DNA of 64,000 nt, from contig CAJTSJ010000001.1 in assembly GCA_910578785.1 (NCBI GenBank), positions 124,001 through 188,000 of the forward strand. The letters are read 5' to 3'. The notes under the pieces were generated by a model. The model searched no databases and was not told the origin of the DNA. It worked only from the letters and a program-made list of their open reading frames with translations. The position numbers and the translations under genes were made by a program. Positions 25,420 through 34,804 of this stretch are shown piece by piece (the first letter of the stretch is position 1; every line of letters starts with the position of its first letter). Source of the DNA: an uncultured Muribaculum sp. GTDB taxonomy: Bacteria > Bacteroidota > Bacteroidia > Bacteroidales > Muribaculaceae.

Positions 25420-25780
25420 ACACCAGGTAGACCGCGCCTATAAGCAACAAGAACGCAAGAAAGTGGTTCCACTGCAGATGGGTGCCCTTGAACACTACGA
25501 CACTGAACACCGTGAACACCACCAGAGTGATCACCTCCTGAATCACCTTCAGCTGCATCAGCGAGAACGGGCCGCCGTTTTCCTCAAATCCGATTCGGTT
25601 GGCCGGCACCTGCAGTGAATATTCCACCAGAGCTATTCCCCAGCTCAGCAACACCACCAGATACAGAGGCCAGTTAGTCGATATGCCTGACGACTGGAGC
25701 TTCAGATGTCCGTACCAGGCAAATGTCATAAATATATTCGCAACAAGGAGAAGGAGAATTGTAAAAAACGCTGTTTTCAT
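25409..25780 (-). CDS. DMT-superfamily small membrane protein (DUF486)
   Basis: 123 residues, four predicted membrane helices, matching the DUF486 family of small drug/metabolite-type transporters (TFAWYGHLK, NWPLYLVVLLSWGIALVEYSLQVPANRIG, FSLMQLKVIQEVITL). Substrate unknown. It is 10 bases downstream of the C45-like hydrolase gene and probably the last gene of a unit that starts with the GH3 enzyme. Confidence 0.88.
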   Translation of the reverse strand: MKTAFFTILLLLVANIFMTFAWYGHLKLQSSGISTNWPLYLVVLLSWGIALVEYSLQVPANRIGFEENGGPFSLMQLKVIQEVITLVVFTVFSVVVFKGTHLQWNHFLAFLLLIGAVYLVFMK

Positions 25781-25790
25781 ATTCCTTAAT

Positions 25791-26900
25791 CTATCGCCTC
25801 AATTTATTTCTATATTCAATATAATTTTTCCTTGACAAACCTCCACACTCGTCGACATGCCTTTTAAGCGACGGCACGTGGATATAATGGCTTCCTGAAC
25901 CACGCTTTATCGGAAACACTTCGGATTTACGTTCCATGACTTCGTCGCAGAAACGGCTCCGCCATTCCTTGCCTGACGGCAACAGCCCGTCGGGCACTTC
26001 ATCGACCGTCACGCCGTGGACGTAGGAACACGGCGGATAGCCCAGTGCGGTCCACATCACCATACCTTCGGCAGCCTCGCCGGGGCTGACTCCCTCGACC
26101 ACGACCGACGCGCTCGACGAATAGCGGGGAATGAAATCCTGGTCGACAATCCATTCCGAACCGTCATCCGTTACGTCTCGTCCAAGAAGCGAGTGGTAGA
26201 AGCTACGCGACAGATTCTCGGTAAACGTCTCCGGAGAGACGGTACGCGCATCAACCCACGGCTTCAGAAGCGTAAGCTCGTTCTGCTCCCTGATATAGCC
26301 GAATCCGGCATCCGGACTTCCGGAACATGAGTAGTTGGTCCTCACCAGATATCCTTCCGGAGCATCGGCGAGATCAAACTTCACATATCCCGTATCGCAC
26401 GTCTCATAGTAGGCGGCGGAGCCTTCGGCATCCATGGCGCCGAAGTTGGCCTGCACGCCGAGCGGACGCGGCATGCCGTCAAGAAGCGACTCGAAGTCGC
26501 GCAGACTGCGGCAGAGCTTCAGTGCACGGGACATGACTTCGCCCTCGCGGTCCTTATATTCGGCGGTATCGGGCGCAAGGTTGTAGGATGCGGTGTTCAT
26601 CACTGCAAATCCGGCTTCGTTCATCCCGATCCAGGCCTCCGACAGGAGCGAATCGCCCATGTTGAACAGCGCCACATAATCCAGCTCGTCATCCGACCCG
26701 GCGCGTACCTGAGCCACGAAATTGTCGACGCATCCGGTGTCACGGTGCTTCCACATCAGCGGCCGACCGTCGCGCGTGAGCCTACCGCCCACTATCGCCG
26801 ACGTACACGCATACGCCGGGGCAATGCACATCGACATCATCGTCAAAACAATCAGGTGCTTTAGCTTTCCCATAAGCGGTGTATCAGCTCTCGTAGGCAT
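25791..26900 (-). CDS. Secreted Ntn-hydrolase, peptidase C45 / acyltransferase type
   Basis: 369 residues. A hydrophobic signal (LKHLIVLTMMSMCIAPAYA) is followed directly by Cys32 (ACTSAIVGGRLTRDGRPLMWKHRD). In this superfamily (penicillin V acylase, bile salt hydrolase, C45 and C69 types) the nucleophile is the first residue after processing, so signal cleavage after AYA would itself expose it. Downstream NTASYNL and the ETFTENLSRSFY region fit the fold. Amide substrate is unknown. The ATG overlaps the GH3 stop as TAATG, suggesting translational coupling; an alternative start nine codons later gives a tidier signal peptide. Confidence 0.82.
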   Translation of the reverse strand: MPTRADTPLMGKLKHLIVLTMMSMCIAPAYACTSAIVGGRLTRDGRPLMWKHRDTGCVDNFVAQVRAGSDDELDYVALFNMGDSLLSEAWIGMNEAGFAVMNTASYNLAPDTAEYKDREGEVMSRALKLCRSLRDFESLLDGMPRPLGVQANFGAMDAEGSAAYYETCDTGYVKFDLADAPEGYLVRTNYSCSGSPDAGFGYIREQNELTLLKPWVDARTVSPETFTENLSRSFYHSLLGRDVTDDGSEWIVDQDFIPRYSSSASVVVEGVSPGEAAEGMVMWTALGYPPCSYVHGVTVDEVPDGLLPSGKEWRSRFCDEVMERKSEVFPIKRGSGSHYIHVPSLKRHVDECGGLSRKNYIEYRNKLRR

Positions 26901-29203
26901 TATTTGTCAAGTGAAAACGGAAGCGTCAATACATCGGAACTGTTGCCGCCGACCATCATGTCAAAGTCGCCAGGCTCGCAGACATATTCCAGATTGTAAT
27001 TGAAGAACTTAAGGTTGTCGGGGGTGACTTTGAACTCTACCTTGCGGCTCTCGCCCGGCTTTAGATTAATACGCTGGAAATGCTTTAGTTCCTTGACCGG
27101 ACGCGAAATGCTCGCCACCTTATCGCGGATATACCACTGCACGACCTCGGCTCCGTCCCTGTCGCCCTTATTGGTAACCGTCACGGAAGCGGTGATCGAG
27201 CCGTCGGGAGCCATTCTGTCAGCCGAAAGATTGAAGTCGCTATAACCGAAGTCAGTATAGCTGAGTCCGTAGCCGAAAGGATAGAGCGGCGTGTTGCTCA
27301 CATCGAAGTAGTTGCTTCTGTACTTCTGGTAGCGCGTTGAGCTGTCCGGAACCGGACGACCCGTATTGAGATGGCTGTAATAGACAGGTATCTGTCCGAC
27401 ATTGCGCGGCATCGAGGCTGTGAGCTTGCCCGACGGATTGACATCGCCGAACACAACGTCGGCAATAGCGTCGCCGGCTTCAGAACCGCCGAACCAGACA
27501 TTGAGTATAGCAGGAACCGTGGCGGATTCCTGAGTCATCACTGTCGGACGGCCGGAGAAGTTCAGCATTACTACCGGCTTGCCGGTGGCAAGAAGCGCGG
27601 ACAGAAGCTCCTTCTGCGCATCGGGAAGGTCAAGATTGCTGCGGCTTGATGATTCGCCGCTGAACTCCGACGACTCACCCAAGGCGGCCACTATCACATC
27701 GGCTTCGGCAGCTACGCCCAAAGCTTCGGCCAGCATCTCTTCGGCCGAACGGCTGTCGCGCATTTCGCGCCCAAACACAGTGGCGTCGGCTTCGAGATTC
27801 GGGTCATGGCAGAGGTTGGAGCCTTTGGCATACAGAATCTCGGCCTTGCCGTCGACGGCGTCGCGGAAAGCATCGAGCAACGTCTTATATTTTGAGAACT
27901 CGGCGGCCACGCTCCACGTTCCCGGCATGTTGGATGCGGTATTGGCAAGCGGCCCCACAAGGGCTATTTTCCCTTTTTTGGCAAGCGGCAGAAGGTTATC
28001 TTCATTCTTAAGCAACACAAAAGTCTCCGCGGCGATTCTGCGGGCGGCGGCACGGGTGGCATCCGTGTAGATCTCCCGCTTTTCGTTTTCAGGGCTGATG
28101 AACTTATATGGATTCTCAAAAAGGCCCAGACGATACTTTGCTTCGAGTATACGGCGAACGGCGGTGTCGATTTCAGCCATAGTCACGTCGCCCTGCTCAA
28201 GCGACTTGGCCAAAGTGCCGTTAAATCCGTTGGCAACCATGTCCATATCCGTCCCTGCTTTAAGAGCCTTTACGGAAGCTTCCTGCAGATTGCCCACACC
28301 ATGCATGGCCATCTCCATAATCGACTCGTAGTCAGTGACCACAAATCCTTCAAAGCCCCATTGGTCGCGAAGCACATCGGTAAGAAGCCACTTGTTGGCA
28401 GTGGCCGGAATGCCGTCAACCACATTGAACGACGACATCACGCTTGCCGCGCCGGCATCGACCGCGGCCTTATAAGGGGGAAAGTAGTCGTTGTACATTC
28501 TCAGACGGCTCATGTCCACCGTATTATAGTCACGGCCGCCTTCAGCAGCGCCATAAAGGGCGAAATGCTTGACACAGGCCATGATGTTGTCGTTGCCGGT
28601 GAAAGTGCCGTCGCCCTGATAACCACGGACCATAGCTTCGGCAACGCGCGAACCGAGATACGGGTCCTCTCCGGCGCCTTCGGCCATACGCCCCCAACGC
28701 GGATCACGGCTGATGTCGACCATCGGACTGAACGTCCAGCATATACCGGCCGACGAGGCTTCCTTAGCGGCAACTTTGGCCGACTCTTCGACAGCGTCCA
28801 TATCCCATGAACATGACAGAGCCAACGGTATCGGAAACACCGTCTCATAGCCATGAACCACGTCCATACCGAAAATCAGCGGTATGCCCAGACGGCTTTC
28901 TTCGACGGCTACGCGCTGCAATGCTCCAATCTTCTCGGCCCCCTTGACATTGAACACACCTCCGACCTTTCCTGAGGCTATCATGTCGGAAATATTGCTT
29001 TTACGTACCTCTCCGGTAACAATATCGCCGGCCGCAGGCAGATTCATCTGACCCAACTTTTCTTCAAGGGTCATTCTCGACATAAGGTCCGTGATGAACT
29101 TGTCCATCTTTTCATCGTCGGTCTTTGACTGTGAGGCAAATGCCACACCGCTTGCCGCGAGAGCCAACACCAGTGCCATCTGCTTGAAATGCAATCTATT
29201 CAT
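26900..29203 (-). CDS. bglX: Beta-glucosidase, glycoside hydrolase family 3 (BglX-like)
   Basis: 767 residues with a signal peptide (MNRLHFKQMALVLALAASGVAFA), so periplasmic. GH3 N-terminal barrel (GMDVVHGYETVFPIPLALSCSWD, PMVDISRDPRWGR) with the nucleophile Asp in GFVVTDYESI, the second alpha/beta domain (ALVGPLANTASNMPGTWS, NLDLPDAQKELLSAL) and a C-terminal fibronectin-III-like domain (FGYGLSYTDF). It releases glucose or related sugars from beta-linked oligosaccharides. A longer frame begins five codons upstream at 29218, but ATG 29203 is better for the signal. First gene of a three-gene unit with the C45-like hydrolase and DUF486 genes. Confidence 0.95.
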   Translation of the reverse strand: MNRLHFKQMALVLALAASGVAFASQSKTDDEKMDKFITDLMSRMTLEEKLGQMNLPAAGDIVTGEVRKSNISDMIASGKVGGVFNVKGAEKIGALQRVAVEESRLGIPLIFGMDVVHGYETVFPIPLALSCSWDMDAVEESAKVAAKEASSAGICWTFSPMVDISRDPRWGRMAEGAGEDPYLGSRVAEAMVRGYQGDGTFTGNDNIMACVKHFALYGAAEGGRDYNTVDMSRLRMYNDYFPPYKAAVDAGAASVMSSFNVVDGIPATANKWLLTDVLRDQWGFEGFVVTDYESIMEMAMHGVGNLQEASVKALKAGTDMDMVANGFNGTLAKSLEQGDVTMAEIDTAVRRILEAKYRLGLFENPYKFISPENEKREIYTDATRAAARRIAAETFVLLKNEDNLLPLAKKGKIALVGPLANTASNMPGTWSVAAEFSKYKTLLDAFRDAVDGKAEILYAKGSNLCHDPNLEADATVFGREMRDSRSAEEMLAEALGVAAEADVIVAALGESSEFSGESSSRSNLDLPDAQKELLSALLATGKPVVMLNFSGRPTVMTQESATVPAILNVWFGGSEAGDAIADVVFGDVNPSGKLTASMPRNVGQIPVYYSHLNTGRPVPDSSTRYQKYRSNYFDVSNTPLYPFGYGLSYTDFGYSDFNLSADRMAPDGSITASVTVTNKGDRDGAEVVQWYIRDKVASISRPVKELKHFQRINLKPGESRKVEFKVTPDNLKFFNYNLEYVCEPGDFDMMVGGNSSDVLTLPFSLDK

Positions 29204-29279
29204 GATTGTAAATATCATTCTTTAAATCGTTTAATATTCGGTAATTACGGACGCAACCGCGCCACAGACATATTCCATG

Positions 29280-29287
29280 CAAAGGTA
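29280..29287 (-). promoter_or_regulatory. -7 box TACCTTTG for the GH3 unit
   Basis: Exact TAnnTTTG match on the minus strand, about 77 bases before the GH3 start. Confidence 0.5.
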
Positions 29288-29361
29288 ATGAAAATATAAT
29301 AGAATCACATTGATTCGCTCATGGTAATCAGAATCGTAATTATTATGAAAAGTAAAATCAA

Positions 29362-29892
29362 TTACAGCCGGGAGATGTTTTTCTCGATGTTTCTCTTGGT
29401 GGAAAGCAATCCCGGCGAAAGCACGCCATATTCCATCATGTCCATTACCGTCTTTAGTTCACCTATCAGCTCGGGAAAAAATTTACACATTTGAAACGCC
29501 TGCACAAGTGCTAATCCCCTGATGGCACATGGTTCAGTCGAGTTGATTTTACCAAGGCAATAATCCAAATAATCAGCTCTGATATCTTCTGCCTTTACAG
29601 GAATATCGCTAAGGATTCTGAGAAGTAATCGCTTCTTCCCACTATGAGTCTCCCTCAGCAATAAATCAATCAATTCATCCCTTTTGGTATGAATCCAAAT
29701 CTTATCGCCACCACTGAAATTGGTGAAAATCCATAAAACATTGTATCCGACCCTATCATTGTTGTCAGCGATAAGGGAAAACATCAACTGCTTTGTACTA
29801 TTATTGCCTGAGCCTGACGCCGAGCGACACAGCTCGCGAATTTCCGCGACGCCAATTCTCTCGCTCAATTTCTCTTGAAGAACCGATTCCAT
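29362..29892 (-). CDS. Hypothetical all-helical protein, HEAT-repeat-like
   Basis: 176 residues, predicted almost entirely alpha-helical with repeated paired-helix patterns (KQLMFSLIADNNDRVGYNVLWIFTNF, RDELIDLLLRETHSGKKRLLLRILSDIP, CAIRGLALVQAFQMCKFFPELIGEL) resembling a short HEAT/armadillo solenoid. No signal peptide or enzyme motif. Binding role is only an inference. A -7 box lies four bases upstream of the ATG. Confidence 0.75.
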   Translation of the reverse strand: MESVLQEKLSERIGVAEIRELCRSASGSGNNSTKQLMFSLIADNNDRVGYNVLWIFTNFSGGDKIWIHTKRDELIDLLLRETHSGKKRLLLRILSDIPVKAEDIRADYLDYCLGKINSTEPCAIRGLALVQAFQMCKFFPELIGELKTVMDMMEYGVLSPGLLSTKRNIEKNISRL

Positions 29893-29896
29893 AATG

Positions 29897-29904
29897 CAAA
29901 ATTA
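29897..29904 (-). promoter_or_regulatory. -7 box TAATTTTG, nearly leaderless
   Basis: Minus-strand match four bases before the ATG at 29892. Transcription starting at the usual distance would fall at or inside the start codon region. Confidence 0.4.
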
Positions 29905-29941
29905 CGGGTCAGCGGATTTTTCCGGTGGGTGGGTATTACAA

Positions 29942-29974
29942 AAATCGCTGAAACTGTCTTAGTTTCAGCGATTT
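29942..29974 (-). terminator. Terminator of tRNA-Lys
   Basis: 14-bp perfect stem (29942-29955 with 29961-29974), 5-base loop; on the minus strand it runs into TTTTTG. Confidence 0.85.
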
Positions 29975-29998
29975 ACTTGATTTTGACATTTTGTCTTG

Positions 29999-30071
29999 TG
30001 ACCCCGGAGAGGCTCGAACTCTCGACCCACTGATTAAGAGTCAGTTGCTCTACCAACTGAGCTACGGAGTC
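29999..30071 (-). tRNA. tRNA-Lys (anticodon CTT)
   Basis: Cloverleaf read from the minus strand: acceptor GACTCCG with CGGGGTC, D-loop AGCTCAGTTGGTAGAGC, anticodon loop CTCTTAA (anticodon at 30036-30038), T-loop GGTTCGAG-type arm (TTCGAGC). The discriminator is A and CCA is not encoded. Confidence 0.95.
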
Positions 30072-30138
30072 ATGTTTTTTTTTGTTGACCCGCTAATCTC
30101 TTTTAGCGGTTGAGGAGGTGTCTCTCTCAATTGCGATG

Positions 30139-30146
30139 CAAAGGTA
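30139..30146 (-). promoter_or_regulatory. -7 box TACCTTTG of tRNA-Lys
   Basis: Exact TAnnTTTG match about 70 bases upstream of the tRNA 5' end. Confidence 0.5.
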
Positions 30147-30392
30147 AGGACTATTTTGCACTCCACAAAATTTTTTAGGCATTTTTTTTGACAACTCACT
30201 ATTTTTATTGATTTCAGACTATCAAAATCCCCCAAACAAGACTCCGTCAAGGGGTCTGGACTTCCGAAATGGCCCGAAACCGGACTCGCACACATCTACT
30301 TCATTTAGTACTTCATACATAAACGAAACTAAAAATACATCATGATTATATTTTTAAACAATATCATAATCGTGCATTAGGATAAAATTAGC

Positions 30393-30400
30393 TACCTTTG
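30393..30400 (+). promoter_or_regulatory. -7 box TACCTTTG of pbp1A
   Basis: Ends five bases before the ATG at 30406, again implying a minimal 5' leader. Confidence 0.5.
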
Positions 30401-30405
30401 CACAC

Positions 30406-32769
30406 ATGAATATGATAAGCAAAAAATCGCGCCTCATAATAACCATTATGTGGGCTACATTTGGTGTCGCAATTGCGTCAGTGTTTATAGTTCTGTTCCT
30501 TATATATAATGGAGCTATCGGGTATATGCCCGCCATCGAGGAACTAAAAAATCCGAAGGACCGATTTGCATCAGTGGTCTACTCCTCGGACGGCGAAGAG
30601 CTTGGCCGCTACTTTTCCGGTACAGGCAACCGCGTATACGCCGACTACGACGACATCTCGCAGCATGTCATCGACGCGCTTATAGCCACGGAGGACTCCA
30701 GATTTGAGGAGCACTCAGGAATCGACGTAAAGGCGCTCGGCCGCGTGGCCGTCAAGACTTTGCTCATGGGCCAGAAAAATGCCGGAGGCGGTTCGACCAT
30801 AACCCAACAGCTCGCAAAACAGCTATATTCGCCGTCGAGCTCCGGATTGATGCAGCGCGCACTTCAGAAACCTATCGAGTGGATGATAGCCGTAAAGCTC
30901 GAACGATTCTATTCGAAGGACGAGATTATAAAAATGTACCTCAACCAGTTCGACTTTCTGTACAATGCAGTGGGCATAAAGTCGGCGGCATACGTATATT
31001 TCGGCAAAGACCCGAAGGACCTCGCCGTAGAGGAGGCCGCTACGCTCGTGGGCATGGTTAAGAATCCGTCATACTTTAATCCGGTCCGCAAACCCGAACG
31101 CGTGAGGGAACGCCGCAATGTGGTCCTGGAGCAGATGTATAAGAACGATATGTTGACGAGAGAAGAGCTTGATTCGCTCAGACAGCTTCCGTTGACCCTG
31201 GATTTCCACCGCGCAGACCACAAAGAGGGCCCGGCACCATATTTCAGAGAAGAACTACGCCGTATACTGCGGGCCAAGAAGCCGGTCAAGTCGGACTACC
31301 ACGCCTGGGAACAGCAGAAATTTGTCGACGACTCTATAGCATGGGAAACAAACCCTCTGTACGGATGGATTGAAAAGAATCCGAAATCTGACGGATCCAA
31401 ATATGACATTTACACCGACGGACTGAAGATATACACCACTATCGACTCGCGCATGCAGCGTTATGCCGAAGAAGCCGTGGTGGAACACCTCGGACAGACC
31501 CTGCAACCAAGCTTTTTCAAAGAGAAGCGGGGAGTCAAAGGCGCTCCATATACAACAAACCGGTCCGAACTCAGCCAGAGTCAGCTTGAAAACCTGGTGG
31601 ACAAAGCCGTGAAATCTACCGAGCGCTATATCGCCATGAAGCATGCCGGAAAGTCGGAAGCAGAAATTACACAAGCGTTCAACACACCCGTCGAGATGAA
31701 AGTGTTCAGCTACTCAGGCCCGGTTGACACCATCATGACCCCCATGGACTCGTTGATATACAGCAAACACTTTCTACGCGCAGGATTTATGTCGATGGAC
31801 CCTGTGTCCGGACATGTAAAAGCTTATGTCGGAGGGCCGAACTTCTCTTTCTTTCAATACGACATGGTATCTACAGGCCGACGCCAGATCGGATCGACAA
31901 TAAAGCCGTTCCTCTACACATACGCCATGGAAGAGGGCTTCACGCCTTGCGACGAATTCCTCAACGAACAACCCACTATCTACGACGAACTCGGACGCCC
32001 GTGGACACCGCGAAATTCAGGCACGTCGCGCGTAGGAGAGATGGTCGACATCAGATGGGCCCTTACAAACTCCAACAACTGGATTTCTGCCAGACTCATG
32101 AGCCAGCTGTCGCCGGCGCAACTCGTCAGAAACATGCACAACTTCGGCATAACCAACCATCTCGACCCCGTAATCTCACTGTGCCTCGGGCCGTGCGACG
32201 TGTCGGTAAAAGAGATGGTCACAGCCTATTCGGCATTCGCCAATAACGGAATGAGAGTCGACCCTATGTATGTAACAGCCATCGCCGACAACAACGGCAA
32301 CATAATCAGCGAATTCGCTCCTCGCCACACTGAAGTGATCAGCAACGAGGCATATTATAAGATTCTGTCTATATTATTAAACGTCGTTGACGGAGGAACA
32401 GGCAACAGACTCCGCCGCGCCCCATACAATCTGACAGCGCAGACCGGAGGCAAGACCGGAACCACTAACTCCAACTCCGACGGCTGGTTCATGGGATTCA
32501 CCCCGCAGCTGGTGTCAGGCACATGGGTCGGAGGCGACGAACGCTACATCCACTTCAACGGAATGGCCTTGGGCCAAGGAGCATCGATGGCACTGCCGAT
32601 TTACGGAAAATTCATGTCGAAAGTGTACAACGACCCGACGTTGCCCTACAGCCAGGATGCAAAATTCAAATTCCCGGCAGGAATCGACCTATGCCATAAG
32701 GAATATTACGGCGAATTTGTCGACGAATCGCCCGACACCCAGGAAAGCATAGAAGGCGTGTTCGACTAA
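30406..32769 (+). CDS. Penicillin-binding protein 1A, bifunctional peptidoglycan synthase
   Basis: 787 residues. One N-terminal membrane helix (IITIMWATFGVAIASVFIVLFLIYNGAIG). The GT51 glycosyltransferase domain has Glu96 in ATEDSRFEEHSG and GGSTITQQLAKQL. The transpeptidase domain has the catalytic Ser497 in GSTIKPF, SNN and KTGTT motifs (TNSNNWIS, GGKTGTTNSNSDGWF). It polymerises lipid II and crosslinks the peptides in the periplasm. Single-gene unit with a strong terminator. Confidence 0.97.
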   Translation: MNMISKKSRLIITIMWATFGVAIASVFIVLFLIYNGAIGYMPAIEELKNPKDRFASVVYSSDGEELGRYFSGTGNRVYADYDDISQHVIDALIATEDSRFEEHSGIDVKALGRVAVKTLLMGQKNAGGGSTITQQLAKQLYSPSSSGLMQRALQKPIEWMIAVKLERFYSKDEIIKMYLNQFDFLYNAVGIKSAAYVYFGKDPKDLAVEEAATLVGMVKNPSYFNPVRKPERVRERRNVVLEQMYKNDMLTREELDSLRQLPLTLDFHRADHKEGPAPYFREELRRILRAKKPVKSDYHAWEQQKFVDDSIAWETNPLYGWIEKNPKSDGSKYDIYTDGLKIYTTIDSRMQRYAEEAVVEHLGQTLQPSFFKEKRGVKGAPYTTNRSELSQSQLENLVDKAVKSTERYIAMKHAGKSEAEITQAFNTPVEMKVFSYSGPVDTIMTPMDSLIYSKHFLRAGFMSMDPVSGHVKAYVGGPNFSFFQYDMVSTGRRQIGSTIKPFLYTYAMEEGFTPCDEFLNEQPTIYDELGRPWTPRNSGTSRVGEMVDIRWALTNSNNWISARLMSQLSPAQLVRNMHNFGITNHLDPVISLCLGPCDVSVKEMVTAYSAFANNGMRVDPMYVTAIADNNGNIISEFAPRHTEVISNEAYYKILSILLNVVDGGTGNRLRRAPYNLTAQTGGKTGTTNSNSDGWFMGFTPQLVSGTWVGGDERYIHFNGMALGQGASMALPIYGKFMSKVYNDPTLPYSQDAKFKFPAGIDLCHKEYYGEFVDESPDTQESIEGVFD

Positions 32770-32802
32770 TTTTTTTATTTGAGACAGACCAAATCACATA
32801 AA

Positions 32803-32837
32803 ATTAATTACGGAATTATTTCCGTAATTAATTTTTA
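32803..32837 (+). terminator. Intrinsic terminator after pbp1A
   Basis: 13-bp perfect stem (32803-32815 with 32820-32832), 4-base loop, then TTTTAATTT. The -7 box of the next gene starts only six bases later. Confidence 0.88.
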
Positions 32838-32842
32838 ATTTA

Positions 32843-32850
32843 TACATTTG
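32843..32850 (+). promoter_or_regulatory. -7 box TACATTTG for the carboxyltransferase gene
   Basis: Exact TAnnTTTG match about 43 bases before the ATG at 32893. The TTG inside the box opens the frame but is not the start codon. Confidence 0.5.
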
Positions 32851-32892
32851 CGAAAACGAACTATTAACCAAACTAATCAAATCAGTATCGGT

Positions 32893-34764
32893 ATGCAGAC
32901 ACGTAAATTGAAAATCAGAGACCTCACCTTGCGTGACGGCCAGCAGTCTTTGTTCGCAACCCGTATGAACCAGGCATGTATCGACCGCCTGCTTCCTCTC
33001 TATGAAGACGCAGGATTCTACATCATGGAAGTATGGGGCGGCGCAGTACCCGATTCAGTTATGCGCTATCTTGACGAATCGCCTTGGGACCGCCTACGCA
33101 TCATCAGCAAGGCAATGAAAGGCAAGTCGCTTCTTTCAGCACTCTCTCGCGGACGCAACCTCTTCGGCTACGTCCCCTACCCCGACACTGTGCTTGAAGG
33201 ATTTTACAAAGAAGCCATCAAAAACGGACTGAACGTAATGCGTATTTTCGATGCGCTGAACGACCTCGACAATGTCAAGGAGTCCATACGCATGATCAAC
33301 GAATTAGGAGGCATACCCGACGGAGCAGTCTGCTACACGGTAGACCCCAAAGACGAAGTCAATGAAAAGCCCAAAGGCTTCCTCTCAAAACTGTTCGGAA
33401 AGAAAGCGGAAGCTCCGGAAAAAATATTTACCGACGAATACTTTGTTGAAAAGGCCCGCGCCATGGAAGCCTATGGCGCCAAGATCATAACCCTCAAGGA
33501 TATGGCCGGCCTTGTCAATCCGGCAAGAGTGGCAAGCATAATGCCTAAGCTCAAGAATGCGCTGACAGTTCCCGTGGACTTCCATACCCACTGTACTCCG
33601 GGTTACGGTCTGGCATCGTCGCTCATGGCCATACTCCACGGAGTAGACATCCTCGACACCAACATATGGTACTTCGGAGGAGGCTCGGCAGCTCCCGCCA
33701 TTGAACTCATATATGTATTCTGCCAGAAGCTCGGAGTAGAGGTAGAAGCCAACATGGAAGCCGTAGGACGTATACGCAAGGAACTCAAGAATGTCCGCAT
33801 GGAACTCAAGGCCTTCGACCTCGGCAAGAAATTCCCCAACGATTTCGACCCGCTGACCGACAAACTGCCCGCAGAAATCGACGCCCTGTTTGACAAGGCG
33901 ATCGCAGAAGCCAAAGCCAACAACGAAGAGGCGCTGCTCGACGCCTGCCACGCCATCGAAGACTACTTCGGATTCCCGAAACCCAACCTGCTCGTCAAAG
34001 ATGCGGAAGTGCCCGGCGGCATGTACTCCAACATGGTAGCCCAGCTTAAGGCCCTGCAGGCCGAAGACCTTCTCGATGACGCGATGAGACTGATTCCGAA
34101 GGTTAGACGCGATGCCGGACTTGTACCATTGGTAACCCCGACAAGCCAGATTGTAGGAAGCCAGGCCGTCAGCGTGGCACTCGACCGCAAGAAGGGCAAT
34201 CCCGACTATTCGAACCCCTCCAACCAGTTCATTTCGCTCGTAAAAGGCGAATACGGACACACTCCGGTGCCCGTCACTGCCGAGTTCCGTGAAAAAATCA
34301 CCGGAAGCCCGGTTGAGAAAGCTTATGACGTAACCAAATATAAGAAGCCCGAAAACCCCACCCTCGACGACATGGGCGGAGTAAAACTCGCTAAAAACGA
34401 CGAAGAATACCTACTTCTGGAGCTCCTGCCATCAGTAGCAAACACTTTCCTACGCAAGCGTCGCTCAGAAGAATGGGAAAAGGCTTCGGAAGCAAACAAA
34501 CCCAAGCAAGAAGCTGTAAAAGAAGAAGCGAAAGTCGAAGAGCCTATAACCGGCCCGACACTGGTGGCTCCGATGGGCGGACGTATTATAGCCGTCAACT
34601 TCAAGGCCGGCGACAAAGTCAAGAAGGGCGATACCATTCTGACTTACGAAGCCATGAAGATGGAGAACGACGTTCAGGCTGAACACGATGCAACCATCAA
34701 GCGCATATTTGTCAAACCGGACGAAGTTGTAGGTACCGAAGCCGTTTTGGTAGAATTCGAGTAA
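32893..34764 (+). CDS. Biotin-dependent carboxyltransferase (pyruvate carboxylase subunit B / oxaloacetate decarboxylase alpha)
   Basis: 623 residues. An N-terminal HMG-CoA-lyase-like TIM barrel (LRDGQQSLFATRM, metal-binding DFHTHCTPG) is followed by the conserved PYC_OADA domain (YSNMVAQLKAL, QIVGSQAV) and, after a charged linker, a biotinyl domain with biotin lysine at residue 589 (YEAMKMENDV). It exchanges carboxyl groups between pyruvate/oxaloacetate and biotin. Because it lacks a biotin carboxylase domain and no such gene is adjacent, it could work as the oxaloacetate-specific partner of the Na+ pump encoded at 18047-20653, or as a transcarboxylase 5S-like subunit; sequence alone does not decide. 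Confidence 0.92.
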   Translation: MQTRKLKIRDLTLRDGQQSLFATRMNQACIDRLLPLYEDAGFYIMEVWGGAVPDSVMRYLDESPWDRLRIISKAMKGKSLLSALSRGRNLFGYVPYPDTVLEGFYKEAIKNGLNVMRIFDALNDLDNVKESIRMINELGGIPDGAVCYTVDPKDEVNEKPKGFLSKLFGKKAEAPEKIFTDEYFVEKARAMEAYGAKIITLKDMAGLVNPARVASIMPKLKNALTVPVDFHTHCTPGYGLASSLMAILHGVDILDTNIWYFGGGSAAPAIELIYVFCQKLGVEVEANMEAVGRIRKELKNVRMELKAFDLGKKFPNDFDPLTDKLPAEIDALFDKAIAEAKANNEEALLDACHAIEDYFGFPKPNLLVKDAEVPGGMYSNMVAQLKALQAEDLLDDAMRLIPKVRRDAGLVPLVTPTSQIVGSQAVSVALDRKKGNPDYSNPSNQFISLVKGEYGHTPVPVTAEFREKITGSPVEKAYDVTKYKKPENPTLDDMGGVKLAKNDEEYLLLELLPSVANTFLRKRRSEEWEKASEANKPKQEAVKEEAKVEEPITGPTLVAPMGGRIIAVNFKAGDKVKKGDTILTYEAMKMENDVQAEHDATIKRIFVKPDEVVGTEAVLVEFE

Positions 34765-34804
34765 CAATTTTACTCTAAAGTTTTGTCAGATAAACTAAAA
34801 TTCG

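Larger units (their letters stand above)
30072..30405. other. Intergenic region tRNA-Lys / pbp1A
   Basis: No gene seen. It holds the tRNA-Lys promoter at 30139-30146, a 7-bp hairpin in the tRNA precursor leader (30090-30109), and the rightward -7 box just before the penicillin-binding protein gene. The rest is A+T-rich without recognisable features. Confidence 0.6.

Noticed and set aside
32848..32892. TTG start extending the carboxyltransferase N-terminus by 15 codons
   Set aside because: The TTG is the end of the TACATTTG promoter box and the added residues do not match the family; ATG 32893 gives the conserved MQTRKLKIRDLTLRDGQQ start. The same argument was applied to lepA, aroE, dnaB and the S9 peptidase gene.
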